Below, in pieces: positions 1 to 12,699 of a stretch of DNA of 64,000 nucleotides. The notes under the pieces were generated by a model. That model searched no databases. It was not told the origin of the DNA and worked only from the letters and a program-made list of their open reading frames with translations. The first letter of the stretch is position 1, and each line of letters begins with the position of its first letter. This stretch comes from Trichostrongylus colubriformis (lineage: Eukaryota > Nematoda > Chromadorea > Rhabditida > Trichostrongylidae). Both the position numbers and the translations under genes were made by a program. The stretch is taken from positions 54,454,873-54,518,872 of the forward strand of contig OZ022257.1 of the NCBI GenBank assembly GCA_963978905.1, in the 5' to 3' direction.

Positions 1-1134
1 TCTCGTCGTATAGACCTTTTGTTGCGTATCGGCGGTACCCTTTAAGCAATTGTACCCCCCTCCCCCTCCCCCCCGATGGCCCACTCCTCTAGAACTAAAA
101 TGACTCAAACTGTTCTATACTTGCTAACTTAGATCCAACTGGGTAATATGTCAAGAAACATAATACGAGCAATTAAGGCAATTGGAAAAATCGCAAATAC
201 CAAGGGCTTGCACCAGTGAGCACTACGAAAACAAATGGTAGTAAAATAGTTTTTATAAGTGAACTAAAAGCAGGTGAATTATTAGGCACGAAAACAGGAC
301 ACAAAATTCGAACTCACCTCAGGTCTCCTTTCGGAGGCCAGTTCTACAGCCGCTTAAACTAGTTCTCCTCATGTATAGTGAATGTGAGGGCCGAAGCCCT
401 GTGGGAACCGTCGCCGGAAGTGATTATTAGTCGCCCGTCCACAAAACACGCAAAAGAAGAATGCTTCCGCGGTCATGATGCCAGCCGTTGCCAGCCGCAC
501 CTTCCCGCTAGATCGTGGGATGATCATAAAGGTCAACGGGACGGCATTCTCCACAGGCATCGAGGCAACCAGGATCCCTCGGAGCGTTCCTCGCATACGC
601 GGCACCTTTCCTTTTACAGGGAACATCGTTCCCACCTCTGCTGTCCTTAATCGCCTCCGTTCCATTTTTTAAACCGATCTGTATAGGTTCTTACCTACAC
701 GAAATCGAGGCTGGAGCCAATGGAGTGTTGTGACAGTACTGTTTGCAGCACTAACGTCCCGTTTTTCTATTCCTTTTGCCTCTCCTCTTTGTGATGGACT
801 TTGCTTCGAAACGGCTGAAACAGAGCCTCTAACTAGGAAGAGACTTGACTGGTAGAGTAACAGTGACAAGCCCTACGGAGTCATTCAGTTAGAGAGGGAA
901 AAAGAGAAGCAAACGTTGCAAAATGGACTATATTCAGGTGAATCTCCTCTACTCTTACGTATTTCTCTTCTTAGATCTGCACACTGAAAGTTCAGATGCA
1001 AATAAGATGTGAAAAATAATCCTCGCAGTGGATGCTTCCTATGATCACCACTGAAGGCCGAGTGCGGAGGGACGTCGCTCTAGACCGATCAGGTTTCGGC
1101 GCGCAACCTCTCCTCTGAAAATATTCACGTTGTT
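1..1134. other. Unassigned sequence
   Basis: No gene is supported here. Overlapping open frames on both strands at about 370-670 reach only 98 codons, show no convincing splice sites and match no family I recognise. The stretch contains a C-rich run near 56-73. Confidence 0.4.
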
Positions 1135-1214
1135 CAACTGCGAGCACATACACCCCCACAAGCCATTCACCACGCAAGTGAGTGGCTTGTGGGGGGTGTA
1201 TGTGCTCGCAGTTG
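1135..1214. repeat. Long near-perfect hairpin
   Basis: The arm at 1135-1165 is the reverse complement of 1183-1214 apart from one extra G in the right arm. Pairing can continue inward for about five more bases (one G-T wobble), giving a stem of roughly 36 bp closed by a loop of about seven bases. The outer arms begin CAACTGCGAG and end CTCGCAGTTG. No target duplication is seen. It could be a young foldback end, a small-RNA precursor or a collapsed palindrome; the sequence alone does not decide. Confidence 0.8.
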
Positions 1215-1648
1215 CGGGTGTATGCCCGAATTGGTATGCATCATACCTCGCGGGTCGAATATGAACAGAGAAATCATTCATTTCTGAGAGGAACAGTAGT
1301 CACCAATTAAACAGTAGTCATGAAATTTGGAGCTTTTTCGACCTCTTGGTGAAGGTAGAGGTGCTCATACCTCTCAGTAACGCCCAAGATAAGTTTTCGG
1401 ATAAGCTCCTTGTGCGTATACAGCGGTCGTTGCTTGATGCTATCACGGGAAGCTTAAAGATATCCCTGTTTCGCTGGTTGTTTTGATGTGGTTTTCACCA
1501 TAGAATTTCTGTCTTATATAGGAACAGTCGAGCTATTGCATAATACCGCACGAATATTACTTGAAAATATGTAGTACGGAAATGGTCGACATTGTATCAA
1601 CCGATATCCAAGAGATCCATATTGCATAAGTCCACACCGTGATAAGCG

Positions 1649-2771
1649 CAGTACTGGAGGGGAATGGTAAACGGACAAATGTGCGGTGGTACTCATTACC
1701 GCAACGCGTGAGCTTGCGTCGCGGTTCGTCGTCAGTGGGCACAGGTTTTCTCCCGTCTCGTCGCTCCGTCTGCGCACTCCGCGTAAGACAGTGCACGTGG
1801 CGAGATACTCGCAGCGTGTACTACGCATGGTTGGTACGGAAGCCAACGTTGATCTCATCGGGTAGTCCGACGAGACGGAGGATACTGTGGAGCAGCGGTG
1901 AAGTAGAGGAGGATGATCCGTGGTCATTGCGATTGGGGTTTCAAATCGCCAATTTAGTAACTGCGGGAGCCTTCGGTTCCCGTTGTTGTAGGGTCGGCGC
2001 ACTTCAGCGGTGAATGCTGAGTTGCTTCCGTCTCACCGATATTAGCTCAACAACGATATTGGCGACACCCCATATTAGCCCCCACGTCGGGGCTTCCTTC
2101 CCTTACAGGCTTAGGTCAAAATATACACATGAGTATACATTCTGTGATGACAAGTGTCGCTTTCTTCTCACCGATGTCATAAATTCAACAACGATATTTG
2201 GCGACGGCCCATATTAGCCCCCACGTCGGGGCTTCCTTCCTTTGCAGGCTCAGGTTAAAATATACACTTGAGTTTACATTCTGTGATGACAGGTGCCGCT
2301 TTCTTCTCACCGATGTCATAACAACAACGATATAGGCGACGGCCCATATTAGCCCCCACGTCGGGGCTTCGTTCCCTTGCAGGCTTAGGTAGAAATGTAC
2401 ACTTGAGTATACATTCGGTGATGACAAGTGTCGCTTTCTTCTCACCGATGCCATAAACTCAGCAACGATATTTGGCGACGGCCCATATTAGCCCCCACGT
2501 CGAGGCTTCCTTCCCTTGCAATGCGCGCGAAGCGCGCGCGACTCTTGGCTCGCCGCTTTAGCGGCGAGTTAGGAGTCACTCTTTTACACACACCTGTGTA
2601 AACGAAGATCTCATGTGCTGCTCACGAAGAGCCTTGCCCGATGAGATAAGAAGACCTAGAGCTCATAAGCATGCCAGCGCGCGCCATAATGGAGGCCGCG
2701 ACGCGTGAGCTTATGCGTCGCGGCAGTGAGTACCGCCGCACATTTGTCCGTTTACCGACACTCAGTACTGG
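1649..2771. mobile_element. Non-autonomous Mutator-like element, left copy
   Basis: A 1105-bp body at 1658-2762 is bounded by identical 9-bp direct repeats CAGTACTGG at 1649-1657 and 2763-2771. Its ends are inverted repeats of about 60 bp containing GGTAAACGGACAAATGTGCG. A 9-bp target duplication with long terminal inverted repeats is typical of Mutator (MULE) elements. No transposase frame is present, so it would be mobilised in trans. The interior holds an array of about 137-bp repeats and two short palindromes, one rich in CGCG and one containing CGCCGC/GCGGCG. A second copy with its own 9-bp duplication lies inverted at 59255-60241. Confidence 0.8.
2044..2520. repeat. Minisatellite, ~137-bp unit, ~3.5 copies
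   Basis: The motif CATATTAGCCCCCACG recurs at about 2071, 2210, 2345 and 2484, so the period is 135-139 bp. Each unit also carries a stretch around TGTGATGACAAGTGTCGC. The array is internal to the Mutator-like element. A related three-copy array fills the same place in the copy at 59255-60241. Short in-frame ORFs across it are by-products of the repetition. Confidence 0.85.
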
Positions 2772-2879
2772 ACGCTAGCCCAAGTGGTCTTTATACGAAG
2801 GTCTACCATTACTTGGAATTTAAAGTAGTTTAGCGGCCATAGCATTTCCGTTCATTTTATCGAAGTACGAAGTTCTTTT

Positions 2880-3850
2880 AGTTGCTCAGCATTCAGTGCC
2901 TGAGCAGTCACTTACCACTGCATATCGCTTTTATAAAGGGAGCCAACATTTTTAGGAATTCCAGATGATTCAGCGTAGGTTTTTCCTGTCATCGGTCAAT
3001 GTAAATGGATCGGGAATGAAACGTTTAGCCACTAATCACTAGACGCTTAGGTAGAAGTGGTCACTACTGGAGGTTTAGATAGTTTTGAGGTCGATAGTTT
3101 CCTGTTCGATCGCATCGATTGATAACAAAGTGTACACTTGCTAAATCCATCTAATTCCTTCATGTTGGTGGTAGAATCATTCGCCAATTATCGATATTTA
3201 TCCCTCTTGTAAACATGCACCACTGTTTGGAATTTCACATAGTCTTGCGGTCGATACCCATTTTGTTGCTGGTACCTCATAAAAAGTTGAATCATTCACT
3301 TTTCTATCACATATCTAGTTGTATCACGATCATCCATGTATAATAGATCGCAGTATCAAAACTCATGCACCATTATTTGAAACGCTGAGCAAAATAATGG
3401 TTGATACATCGGCAACTGATGTTAGAACATAAAATACTATATTCATGCAAAGACACTGAACATCAGACACGTTTACTATAGCCGTCGTATGGCAGTAGTA
3501 AGCGGCGTTCCAGATCCCATTCCACCCACTTGTTAATGGATCTTATCAGGGTAGCCAGTCGATATCAGATTTAATCCGTCACCATTAAAGTCTCCGTAAC
3601 CCACCACAACTATGAATGTGGACACTCCACCGTCTTAATAGGAAACGGACTGAGTGAAATTCTAATTCTCACGCTCCTTATCTAACTTATCAACCGTTAT
3701 CAATTCGAATGACCCATCAATAAAGTTCCCGTTCCAAACCTCAAAATACTTATGAGCATCAACTCGAATGGCAAAACGGATTTGGCGACATTTGTCTTTT
3801 GACGCTCCTTATCAGCCTTTATCAATTGCTATCAGAGCCACTCCCCACCA
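2880..3850 (-). mobile_element. Decayed Helitron body
   Basis: The segment resembles, in the same orientation, the body of the minus-strand Helitron at 44288-45911. Shared phrases include GATACATCGGCAACTGAT and recurrent CTCCTTATC...TTATCA motifs followed by CACCATTAA-type strings. Neither terminal TC nor CTRR end can be recognised. It is interrupted or bordered on the right by the ACAT microsatellite. Confidence 0.5.
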
Positions 3851-3945
3851 ATAGCGTTCCGGCGGCAGCCCCCACATCACCAGCGAGAATCGGAGTTCCA
3901 ACTTTGCTGCAATATGATGCAATATGAGAGATGTATTTTGTGACA

Positions 3946-4265
3946 AACACACATTCATACACGCATATACACACATGTACATATAAACATACATACAAAC
4001 ATATATACACACATAGATACGGTCATACACACATACATACACACAACACACCCATACATAAATGTATACACACATGCATACAGATACCTTCACATACACA
4101 CATACATACACACAACACACCCATACATAAATGTATACACACATGCATACAGATACCTTCACATCCACACATACATACGCACAACACACACATATACATA
4201 CATGCACACATACGCACATACGTACACACATACTTACACACATACATACATACATATATGTATAT
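3946..4265. repeat. ACAT/ATAC microsatellite with internal 70-bp duplication
   Basis: Nearly pure CA/TA tetranucleotide repetition (ACAC, ATAC, CATA). Within it, about 70 bp at 4026-4095 is repeated almost exactly at 4096-4165; both copies contain ACACCCATACATAAATGTAT. Long ORFs in several frames here (His/Thr/Ile- or Cys/Val-rich) are translation artefacts of the repeat. Confidence 0.9.
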
Positions 4266-4282
4266 ACTTAGCGGATCATACA

Positions 4283-4792
4283 TACAGTAGCGCTCAAAAG
4301 TCTTCGGCCAAAACTTTTTTGTCATAACTTTTTTTCTACTTGACCAAATTTGACAAAATTTTAATATGTGGTGCCTGAACCTATTACCAACATTTCCTTC
4401 TACTTGAGTGCCGCTTGACTCTTTTCATGGTTTTTTACAAGAATTCACTACAAGACCACCCAAAAAAGTAAAAGGCTTGGTCAAGAAAAACGGCTTTCTA
4501 TACAAAAACAAAAAGAGCAAGCCTCAGAGAACATTAATATTTTGTAGAAAGACCACGACTTTTGATGACAGCGGCACAGCGGGACGGCATAGCGATGGCA
4601 TGCCAAAATTAAAAAATTTCATATAACCACGTAACCTACACCGTTGCGCGCCAAAATAGTATATTAAGTATGCAGTGTCTCCGAGTACAACATACTAAAA
4701 TTTCTCTTAAATCGGTGCAGTTGCAAAAAAGTTACAACTGAAAAAACCCATGTGAAAGACCCTTTTGCCGAAGACTTTTGAGCGCTACTGTA
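4283..4792. mobile_element. Tc1/mariner-type MITE
   Basis: TIRs of at least 24 bp, beginning CAGTAGCGCTCAAAAGTC at 4285 and mirrored at 4767-4790, are flanked by TA on both sides (4283-4284 and 4791-4792). A TA target duplication and a CAGT start are characteristic of Tc1-like elements. The 506-bp body has no recognisable transposase and is A/T-rich near the ends. It sits directly beside the ACAT microsatellite. Confidence 0.8.
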
Positions 4793-7700
4793 TATCGCCA
4801 GTTCGGGGTAGGTGGGCACAGTCGGGAGGGGTTCGAATGGACTCAACGCCTTGGGGAGGCACCGTGAAGCCGCAAGAGAAGTGCAACTTACCGTCTTATT
4901 AGAACCTGCACCCTCATCATTTCAGATCCACGAATCCTCACAATATATCATCCTACTCAATTTTTTACCAGCAATGACATATACTTGTATCAAGCTTCAG
5001 CGACCTCAGAAAATGTGACTTACAGCTTTATTCGATGAAACTATCGCAGAAAATTTATTTCTATGCTGTGAGACGCTTGAATGGTTTACGATTTCCGCTT
5101 TCAAAAGTGCATTCTCATAAAGTGCAGTCTTCTTCAGTGATGCAAAAGCAGAGAAAAATACCCGCATATGCTAGAAAAACTAATGCCATTGATGACCACA
5201 CGGAAAGCGTCAGGCACGGATGATGCCTTTGAGCGCAAAGGAGGGGGGGGGGGGGGGGTCAAAAATATCGACCAACACTACTTGATTTCCGGTCTTTAAC
5301 CACACCCATTTCAGAAACTAATCACCCTCTTTTGTAATCAATTTCACTCGTGATTTTATGTCTTTGTGATCTTGATGTCGCCTTTCTGGAAACTTTGACG
5401 TGGCGCGAATTTTGGGCTCCTAAATGTTCTACCCTTTGAAATGATTATTCTCGGTTTCAGATCTCCTATTGTTTGGCATATTACGTCTGTGGCCTACTTA
5501 TCATTGCTGAGGAAAGAAGACAGCATTTTTGAGGGCACAGAGCTTTTCATCTTCTGAGGCTCCTTCATAGCTTAGTTTGTCCTCAGCAGCTGTAGCGCAT
5601 GCATTTCGAGGAAGGTTAAATTATACATATGTAAATAATAAATATAAGCGTACATACATGCATACATTATGCTTGCAAACGATCCACGCTGTTTGATTTT
5701 TGCTCGTAGCCACATTGTTCGCATAGAACTGATAAGCTTTCTTCTGACCAGCTTCACGAAAAGGGCATAGAATTTGGTCGCCGGCCAGGACCCTTGAATT
5801 GGGTCAGCTGGCAGGAGTTTGAGACAGTCTTCCACTAAAGAGCTTGCTGAGCTCATCATGAAAGCAAACCGCCTTCTACTCACCAGTTCTGGCTGTGTCA
5901 TCTCTGCGGTTCCACCCGTGCCATACTCCTTCACCTCGGCTGACGGACGGCACCACCACAAAGTATGAAGGGGCCTGAAATCAACTTTCGCGCTCGATGA
6001 CCCAGCTCATGTGGCGCATTGACCGGATTCGAGTGTCCTGTCCTACCATTGGAATAATTTTTCTCGATGCTCTACTCAAGCCTCGGCGCCGCAATTATCA
6101 GATAGGTGCGTCAATTTCTTTAGGCTTGTAAAATCCTATCACTGAAAGAACATGTTTTATGAAGAGAGAGGCGTGGCTATAATCTTTTCAGTGGAGTAGG
6201 CAATCGCTTTGGGGCTCAGAGCTACATTCAAACTTCGTTGAGAAATACAGCTAATATGGTTCATTTTGTTGTTTTGCTGGCTTGCTGGCATGTCTTTCAT
6301 TCATTTTGTTCGTTAGCGGCCATCATTTAATGAAAGGGCTTGTTGACATGTTTCACGGATGGCGTTGTGCGGCCGCTGTCGTTCGTCTTCGTCGTCTGCG
6401 TTCAGTTGGGTAAAAAAACCATGAATGAATGGTGCTAAATTGACGGTCGAATAACGCACCATTCACTCGAGGACACTCCCTTTACGCGGTTTGAGGCCTG
6501 CTACGAATGGATCTGTCATCCAAGAACATCCTATTGAAAACTACTCTTCATTTTGTGATTACTGTATCCAGTACTGGACTGACTGTGAACTGGGATGATC
6601 CATTCATCTACCTTGTCAGTTTATTCATCTGCTCTATTTATGCCACTTAGACATCATGCATTCCCTAGGTGTAGCTTTTTATAAGCAATGCAACAATTCA
6701 CAGAAAAGCTGATCGACTGTTCTTCAAGAAAAACGTTATCCGCTAGTCAGTTGCTTACATCCGTCAGCGATATCGAAGGCAGTCCACTAAGCTGAAAACC
6801 TTTTTCTGGATCTTTCTAGACGAAATTTGCTTTGCATAGATGCATGAAATGCTCTCGAAATTGATTAAATCCATTAATTATGGATGTCTTCTGGCTAACA
6901 CGCAATGTGAAGCGAGTCTCTTCGATTTTCCTCCATTAGCAGTGCCGGCTTCCTCTTTGAGGCATCTAATGCCCTTGATGTCATCTTAAAGGAAATGTCT
7001 AAATTTAGAATGGCTTCAGAATTATTGTTTTGCTTCGAGCTTATTCCTGATCTTCCCCTAGGTCTGCAAGTAAATGGATCAATCCTGTTGTGTAGTGTAT
7101 TGTGATGTGGTGCTCTTAAAATCCCAAACAAAGCTCTGCTATATGTCTTACGCTTGGCTCCATGCGTGCATGCTTCTCCCATGAGCAGGTGTTTTATTTG
7201 ACCACGTATCATTGTGACGTAACACAGACCTGCGTGGTTTCGATCGATACAATAGCTATGCGGTGCTCCGCGAAACTCGTCCACGCAAACATCAACGGGG
7301 AGAATGAGGCTAAAGAAGGCTTCCATAAGGACTATACAACCATGTCACTTCGTTTCATCGTCAATGTCACACCAGCTAGTCACTACTTCCATAATCAACA
7401 GATGTCTAAATTCTCACCCCTACTGTTTATAAAGTCTTCTTAATGTGGTACGACAACAGCAAACTTTCCATTCCCCCAACATCGGTTGAGAAAATGCCAC
7501 GAGAAAATGTCAGTGTCAGAAAATGCCATGTCAGTTCCTCTCAAAATTACTCTGCTAAGTTTCATACATGCGTAGGAAACACCACAAAAACAGAAAAATT
7601 ATTTTTTTCAAACAAAGAAGTAAAAAAAAATTGGATTATGAGCACCTCGTTCAAATTATCGCCTAGCAGCAATTGAACAGCCGTCGAAAGGCAGTGTGCA

Positions 7701-9945
7701 GTTCTGATTTTTGTGTATACTATTGATTTGCGTCCCACTCTGCGTCACTGATCATGTGACCGGAGCCCTTTTGTTCCTGGAATCCTCGTGACCCGCTCCC
7801 TCAGATGCCCCACCCCATTGGATATCGCTCTATCTCTTTTTCATTATTTTTCACGAAACTTGCATGCGGCTTTTCGCAAGCAAATACAGCATAACTATAT
7901 AAGGTGATAGACGAACTTGTTTCTTCGTGGACGACTCCTTAAATTCCTACCACACCCTATCTAGGAGGATACAGTCGTCGATTGGCCATTAACCACAAAC
8001 TCCATTCTCAAGCCTAGTGGCATCCATATGATCTACGTTTTTGAAGGGAGTAGGAGGATGATTTCCCCACTAATAACAACCCACTCCAAGAAAGATTTAT
8101 CCGTTATTCGACTGATACAAAGATCGTTCTCCATTTCTATTGATTCCCTTGCAAACTATGTACATACGACGCAATGATGACGGCATAGTTATTTGTGAAT
8201 TTTTCCAATTTGCATTACAGTTGAGGATCAATACATCGTGTGCCAGGAGGTGGGGGGGGGGGGAGCTGAAACCTGTGCTCCGGTCATATGTCGCTTCTCA
8301 TCGAAAGACTACTTTTTTGTGATCGCCATACGAAGGTCATCAATAACTGTAATTGCGTGAACATTTTTCGATCGCTCTGGTCTCTCCTCATTTCCCTGTA
8401 ATTCCAAAGCGTAGTTTTTCCGTCATACTCATGCCGATCCGTCATAAGTGAAGTATTGCTCTATTAATAACAAACCGCTTTCGGTAGGATGTCAATTAAG
8501 TGAATGGAGCAAAGATGAATAGGGGAATAGGATGGCCGGTTGCGTGGAGTGCTGGAAATGAGGAGAGGCCATGAACTGACGACGGATACGAGGGATGGCC
8601 AGAAATCAACCTAATTTCGCCCCACATCCGGACTGCACTCAGTGACTGTGGCAAACTTACTCTATGTATACCTTTCAGTATCTGAAATGGTCCGTTCCAA
8701 AATTGAAAAATTGCTGTTTTCACTATTTCAGTCGTTCTTTTCAGTTTTTTTTTCGTGTGCTACGCCAACCGTGACCTTTTTGTTATCAGTGCCATACAAT
8801 CTGCAAAAATTCCTCCAAAAATATGTTGTCCAAGAATACATGCTTGAAAATGGCATTATCCATTGTTTTGAAAAGGTTGCAATAATTTCATCTGCTTTGC
8901 CACGAAAGTAACAAAAAATTTGCACTTGAAAGTACGAAAAACACTTTGAATTCCTGCTGTACAACTCTCACAGCCCTGTCAAAATTTGAAGTAGGCCCGC
9001 CCAACTGTCCGCAAGCGCTCACGAAGGATTTGTTCAATTGCTGTTCCCTACAGAGACTTAAATTTTGTTTTTGCACGAATTCTTTCCTTTGGCGATTTTC
9101 GAGCCGTTTGGTCGACCATATGAGGAATGTGATTTCCATGGCTCTGAGGACATGAAGGGGCGGCGCTCATTGTGATGAATCGCATTGTGTATTGTGTTCC
9201 ACCGCACCATTTACATCTAATAGCACGTCAAAACTATACTGCTATATGAAATGTTTACAAACAATAAAATCTGTGCGTTTTGGTCGTCTCATCCTTCCTA
9301 TGATACAGAAAGCGATTTTCAGAGAATGGGATGCAAATATTTGTGTAAGCACAGGAACGAGGGAGAGGGGGAGGAGCCCATGAGAGAATAAATCACTTTT
9401 CACATCTGTAGTGTTGTCTCATTGCTGCACATGTTATTGCATACTGCTTCACCCCGTCCCCCCCCCCCACACCTCGCCCGACCCACCTCCTAAACTCCAT
9501 TTCCCCCAGACTTGAGACAAAATCCACCTCTCACTTTTCCTCCTTCAAGAAATGGCAGAAGGAAGTGTAGGAATGAAGCAGTTCTGTGCATTTTAAATGC
9601 AGTTAAGTGTAATTGGTGCAATTGAACACAATACACGTTACGACGTAATTGTAAGCGCCGCCCCCTTTTCCTTCACATTGGCACAAAAAACTCATTGCCA
9701 TGAATAGCAAGAGGCCGATTCGACAAGTTCTACTCGTACAGGTCTATTTCCAGTTGTTTCCAAGAATTTCAAACTAAAGAGTGTCCCAGTGAAGAAAAGA
9801 GCCTCGAGTGGTTCCACTGGTGCCAAATCTCCAATCCGATATGCGATCATCTCACAATCCATAGAGGATTTATAAGTGCTCAGCCACTTTTCACGCTTCC
9901 TTCTAACGACCACTTCCTTATTACCTTCTCATCGTAAATGCTTCT
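4793..9945. other. Mostly unassigned DNA with a few weak ORFs
   Basis: I see no supportable gene. A G-run lies near 5240-5260 and another near 8250-8265. The longest open stretches are a minus-strand frame at 5572-5961 (about 129 codons, with a good internal GTGAGT donor and an upstream TTTCAG acceptor) and a minus-strand frame at 6895-7326 (143 codons). Neither shows a domain I recognise or a complete exon chain, so both are only candidates for transcript evidence. Confidence 0.3.
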
Positions 9946-10712
9946 CATTTCACATTAATGTGATTAATTCTTCTAATCGTTGGCACATAATCTGCCATTC
10001 AATAACAATCATTTAGTCGTTTCAGTGAAAATGAGTTCCTATGCTTCACTTGTCGAGATCACCTTAAAAATCGCACGACGATTTGTCTTTCAAACGTCAT
10101 TCTTGATGTGCTCACTGTTTATGAACATATATTATCGCATATGTTAAGGCACCATAGCCAACTGGTGTGGGTACTTGCTTGCTTACTTTAAATCTCACCA
10201 ATGGCTGTTCTGCTGCCACAATGTGCTGGCATGGCGAATGAATGGACGTAATTTCACTTTCAATAATATCCAAGTGTGGATGAATTTTCTTGCCAACTTT
10301 GCCTCTTGCCATTAACTTTTCGAAAAGCAAAATCAGTGTAACCTTAAAAGGGGAGGTGGGAGAAACGTATTTTTTAGAAACTTTTTCTCTACGCAATGCT
10401 TTAGTCTGACAAAATTCGGGTGAGTAGAGCTCCTGAATTTTCTAAGCTCACCGGAAAACTGAACAACAGCTCAGCTGGATATAGAAGCCCCGTAGTAGTT
10501 GAACTGCTTATGACGTACTGCCGTCATTTCACATGAATGTGATTTATTCTGCCAATTGTTCCCACGTAATCAGCCATTTAATTACAATCATTTAATTATT
10601 TTTGTGAAAATGAGTTTCTATGCCTCACTCGCCGAGATCACCTCAGAAATTGGGCTTTAATTTGTCTTTTAAATGTCGCTCTTGATGTGTTCACTGTTTA
10701 TGACGGGTAATA
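9946..10712. repeat. Diverged direct repeat, ~180 bp, two copies
   Basis: Sequence at about 9946-10125 is repeated in the same orientation at about 10523-10712. Shared runs include CATTTCACAT, GAAAATGAGTT and GTTCACTGTTTATGA-like strings, at roughly 75-80 percent identity by eye. The 400 bp between them shows no gene. These may be old ends or fragments of a mobile element; no termini are visible. Confidence 0.6.
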
Positions 10713-11584
10713 AAGCTCATATCTAGCCGCACCCCTTCTGTGAACAAGTGGATTCCTTCAGCTACAGTATATAGTCCCTTCCCAAAAGTCTGTAAGCGAA
10801 GACCTGTGTCGCTCGTCTAATGTCCCTTTTTTCGCTTTCCTGGCTTCGATTTACTCAAAAATTTAATGCAACTGAAAAACATCCTGCATGGCCATCCGAA
10901 ATGGGGACATTTTACGGGCGTAGCCAACATGTTGCCATTTCATGATAATTTGGCATGTTATTATGAAATCATCAAGGTTTTTTTGGTTTTTCCGTTAATT
11001 AATCGAATCTCTTAGAATTTCGGATTTGCTGAAAATGGTGTTCCTTCCTGATGCGCTGTTTCTGTAGACTGCCTGTGAAACTGGACGAACTTCATTGGAA
11101 CCGTTCCCATTTTCTTTTGTGCCGAAAAATGTCTTTGGGTGTCTGTCGTGAATGCACGAATGTTCTTCCGATTTCAAAGCTTGGTGCTGCTGGTTTACCC
11201 GATAAAACGACTTATCCATATAGGTTTTAATGCTCCTATATTTAGTACTACTAGCTGTCACCCAGCTCAATTCAAGTAATAATTCTGAAATCGCCGGTAT
11301 TCGGCGGAAGGTTCTTGCCATCGCCCCTCACAATCACTTCTTTCATCAGCTACCATATTTCATGTGTCAATGTGCATAAAATGTAGAGGGCCAAATCAAT
11401 CCGCGTGAACTAATCCCGCTTTGAGCTACGCCATGCATTCCTCCTGCTGGGAGCCATTATAAAATCCACAAGCGATTCGGACTCTACAACGAGTTGTTGG
11501 GTCCAACTGATGTGTAAGCCGCGCTTTTATCTTTTGAGGCAGGGCCATGTCACTGACATCGGAATAATAGATGTTGTGGTTGGT
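10713..11584. other. Unassigned sequence
   Basis: No gene, RNA or clear repeat is supported. A string near 10764 (TACAGTATATAGTCCC) faintly resembles a Tc1-like end, but no partner was found. Confidence 0.3.
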
Positions 11585-12016
11585 TTAAAGGAATCGTCCA
11601 CGGAAAATGCGTTTTTGTGTTACCCATACGTTTATGTTGTATTTGCCTAATGTGGGCCTCTTGCAAAATTTCACGCGAAAAAATGCGAATCTGGCTGAGA
11701 TATAGCACCACAAAGTGCGGTCCAGTGGGCGTGGCCTAAGAGTAAAAGCCTCGTCCTGTGGTCCGCCGCCGTTGGGAACGCAGATTGGGACTGTTTACGA
11801 AACTTTCTGCTCCTACAATGCGTCTCCGACCACGGCGGACGACGGAACGAAGCTTTTCCCTCAGGCCCCGCCCACTGGGACCGCACTTTGTGGTGCTGTA
11901 TCTCAGTCAGATTCACATTTTTTCGCGTGAAATTTTGCATGAGGCCAACATTAGGCAAATTCAACATAAACGTATGGGTGACACAAAAACGCATTTTCCG
12001 TGGACGATTCCTTTAA
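11585..12016. mobile_element. Foldback element, TTAA-flanked (family copy 1)
   Basis: A 424-bp palindromic element at 11589-12012 is flanked by TTAA on both sides. The arms start AGGAATCGTCCACGG and mirror CCGTGGACGATTCCT. They run inward through GTTACCC/GGGTRAC and AACATAAA segments to a GC-rich core with GTGGGCGTGG/CCGCCCAC-like boxes. The left and right halves are inverted copies over most of the length. TTAA duplication fits piggyBac-type MITEs, but TTAA could also be the outermost part of the inverted repeat. Related copies lie near 16204, 17709, 18877 and 62948. Confidence 0.75.
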
Positions 12017-12439
12017 GCGAGATTAATCTAGGATTTCATCCCTGGCTCTCTTTCTTCTGTTATTTTTCCGCAAAAAATACTGTGACTTCTGTTCATTATT
12101 GTGTGACCAATTGGACTGGCGCACACTACTACGCGCGTAACATTATGGGAAACAGTGGAGAGATCGGAATCGCTTTTTTCTATGAATTTGATTAGCATCC
12201 ACACTCTCCCGTTTTGAGTAGGCACTGCACGCATCAAGCATGTCCAATGGCTTCAGATTGGTCATTTCTACCGATTTTTTCCTGGTCTCAAGGTTACGTT
12301 GGGACCGGGTTATGAATTTTTGTTGTATGAACCGCCTATCCAAGATACGCTCCGCCCACTGTCGCCAGTCTTCTTTCATGGATTTCAGTAACCTATCGCA
12401 GACCATATTTTGCCCACGTCTGGGTCATATTGGAATCTG

Positions 12440-12690
12440 ATTGATAATTTTCGGTATGAAAACGGATGTGCACGCCCCTCCCACCGTGGGCTGAGCTTAG
12501 CTCGGTCCACGTGTGGTCCTTACTTCGTTTCCAATGCCCTACCCATCCCAAACTTAGCCCGATCTTCACAAGTTGTTTTTCATATAATGCTTGATTTCGT
12601 GACAAACAGAGGGACACAGGACGGAGGATGGAGCGGCTGGCACACAGGCGAAGCGTTTCATATTAGCAGGGATATGTTATATCCCTTATA
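12440..12690 (-). mobile_element. Helitron fragment, minus strand
   Basis: The reverse complement of this stretch carries the same order of motifs as the minisatellite-bearing Helitron at 14586-15660: GTCACGAAAT, a pyrimidine-rich GTCCCTCTG region, GGGTAGGGCATTGG-like and CACACGTGGACC-like strings, and a CCGCCC/GGGCGG box. Neither Helitron end is intact, so this is a decayed copy. Confidence 0.55.
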
Positions 12691-12699
12691 TGCCCAGTG

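Noticed and set aside
2044..2520. CRISPR-like array
   Set aside because: Adjacent ~137-bp units without unique spacers, inside an element with 9-bp target duplications, in a eukaryotic genome.
3812..4325. ORFs of 100-147 codons, Cys/Val- or His/Thr-rich
   Set aside because: They are frame-independent translations of the ACAT microsatellite and occur on both strands.
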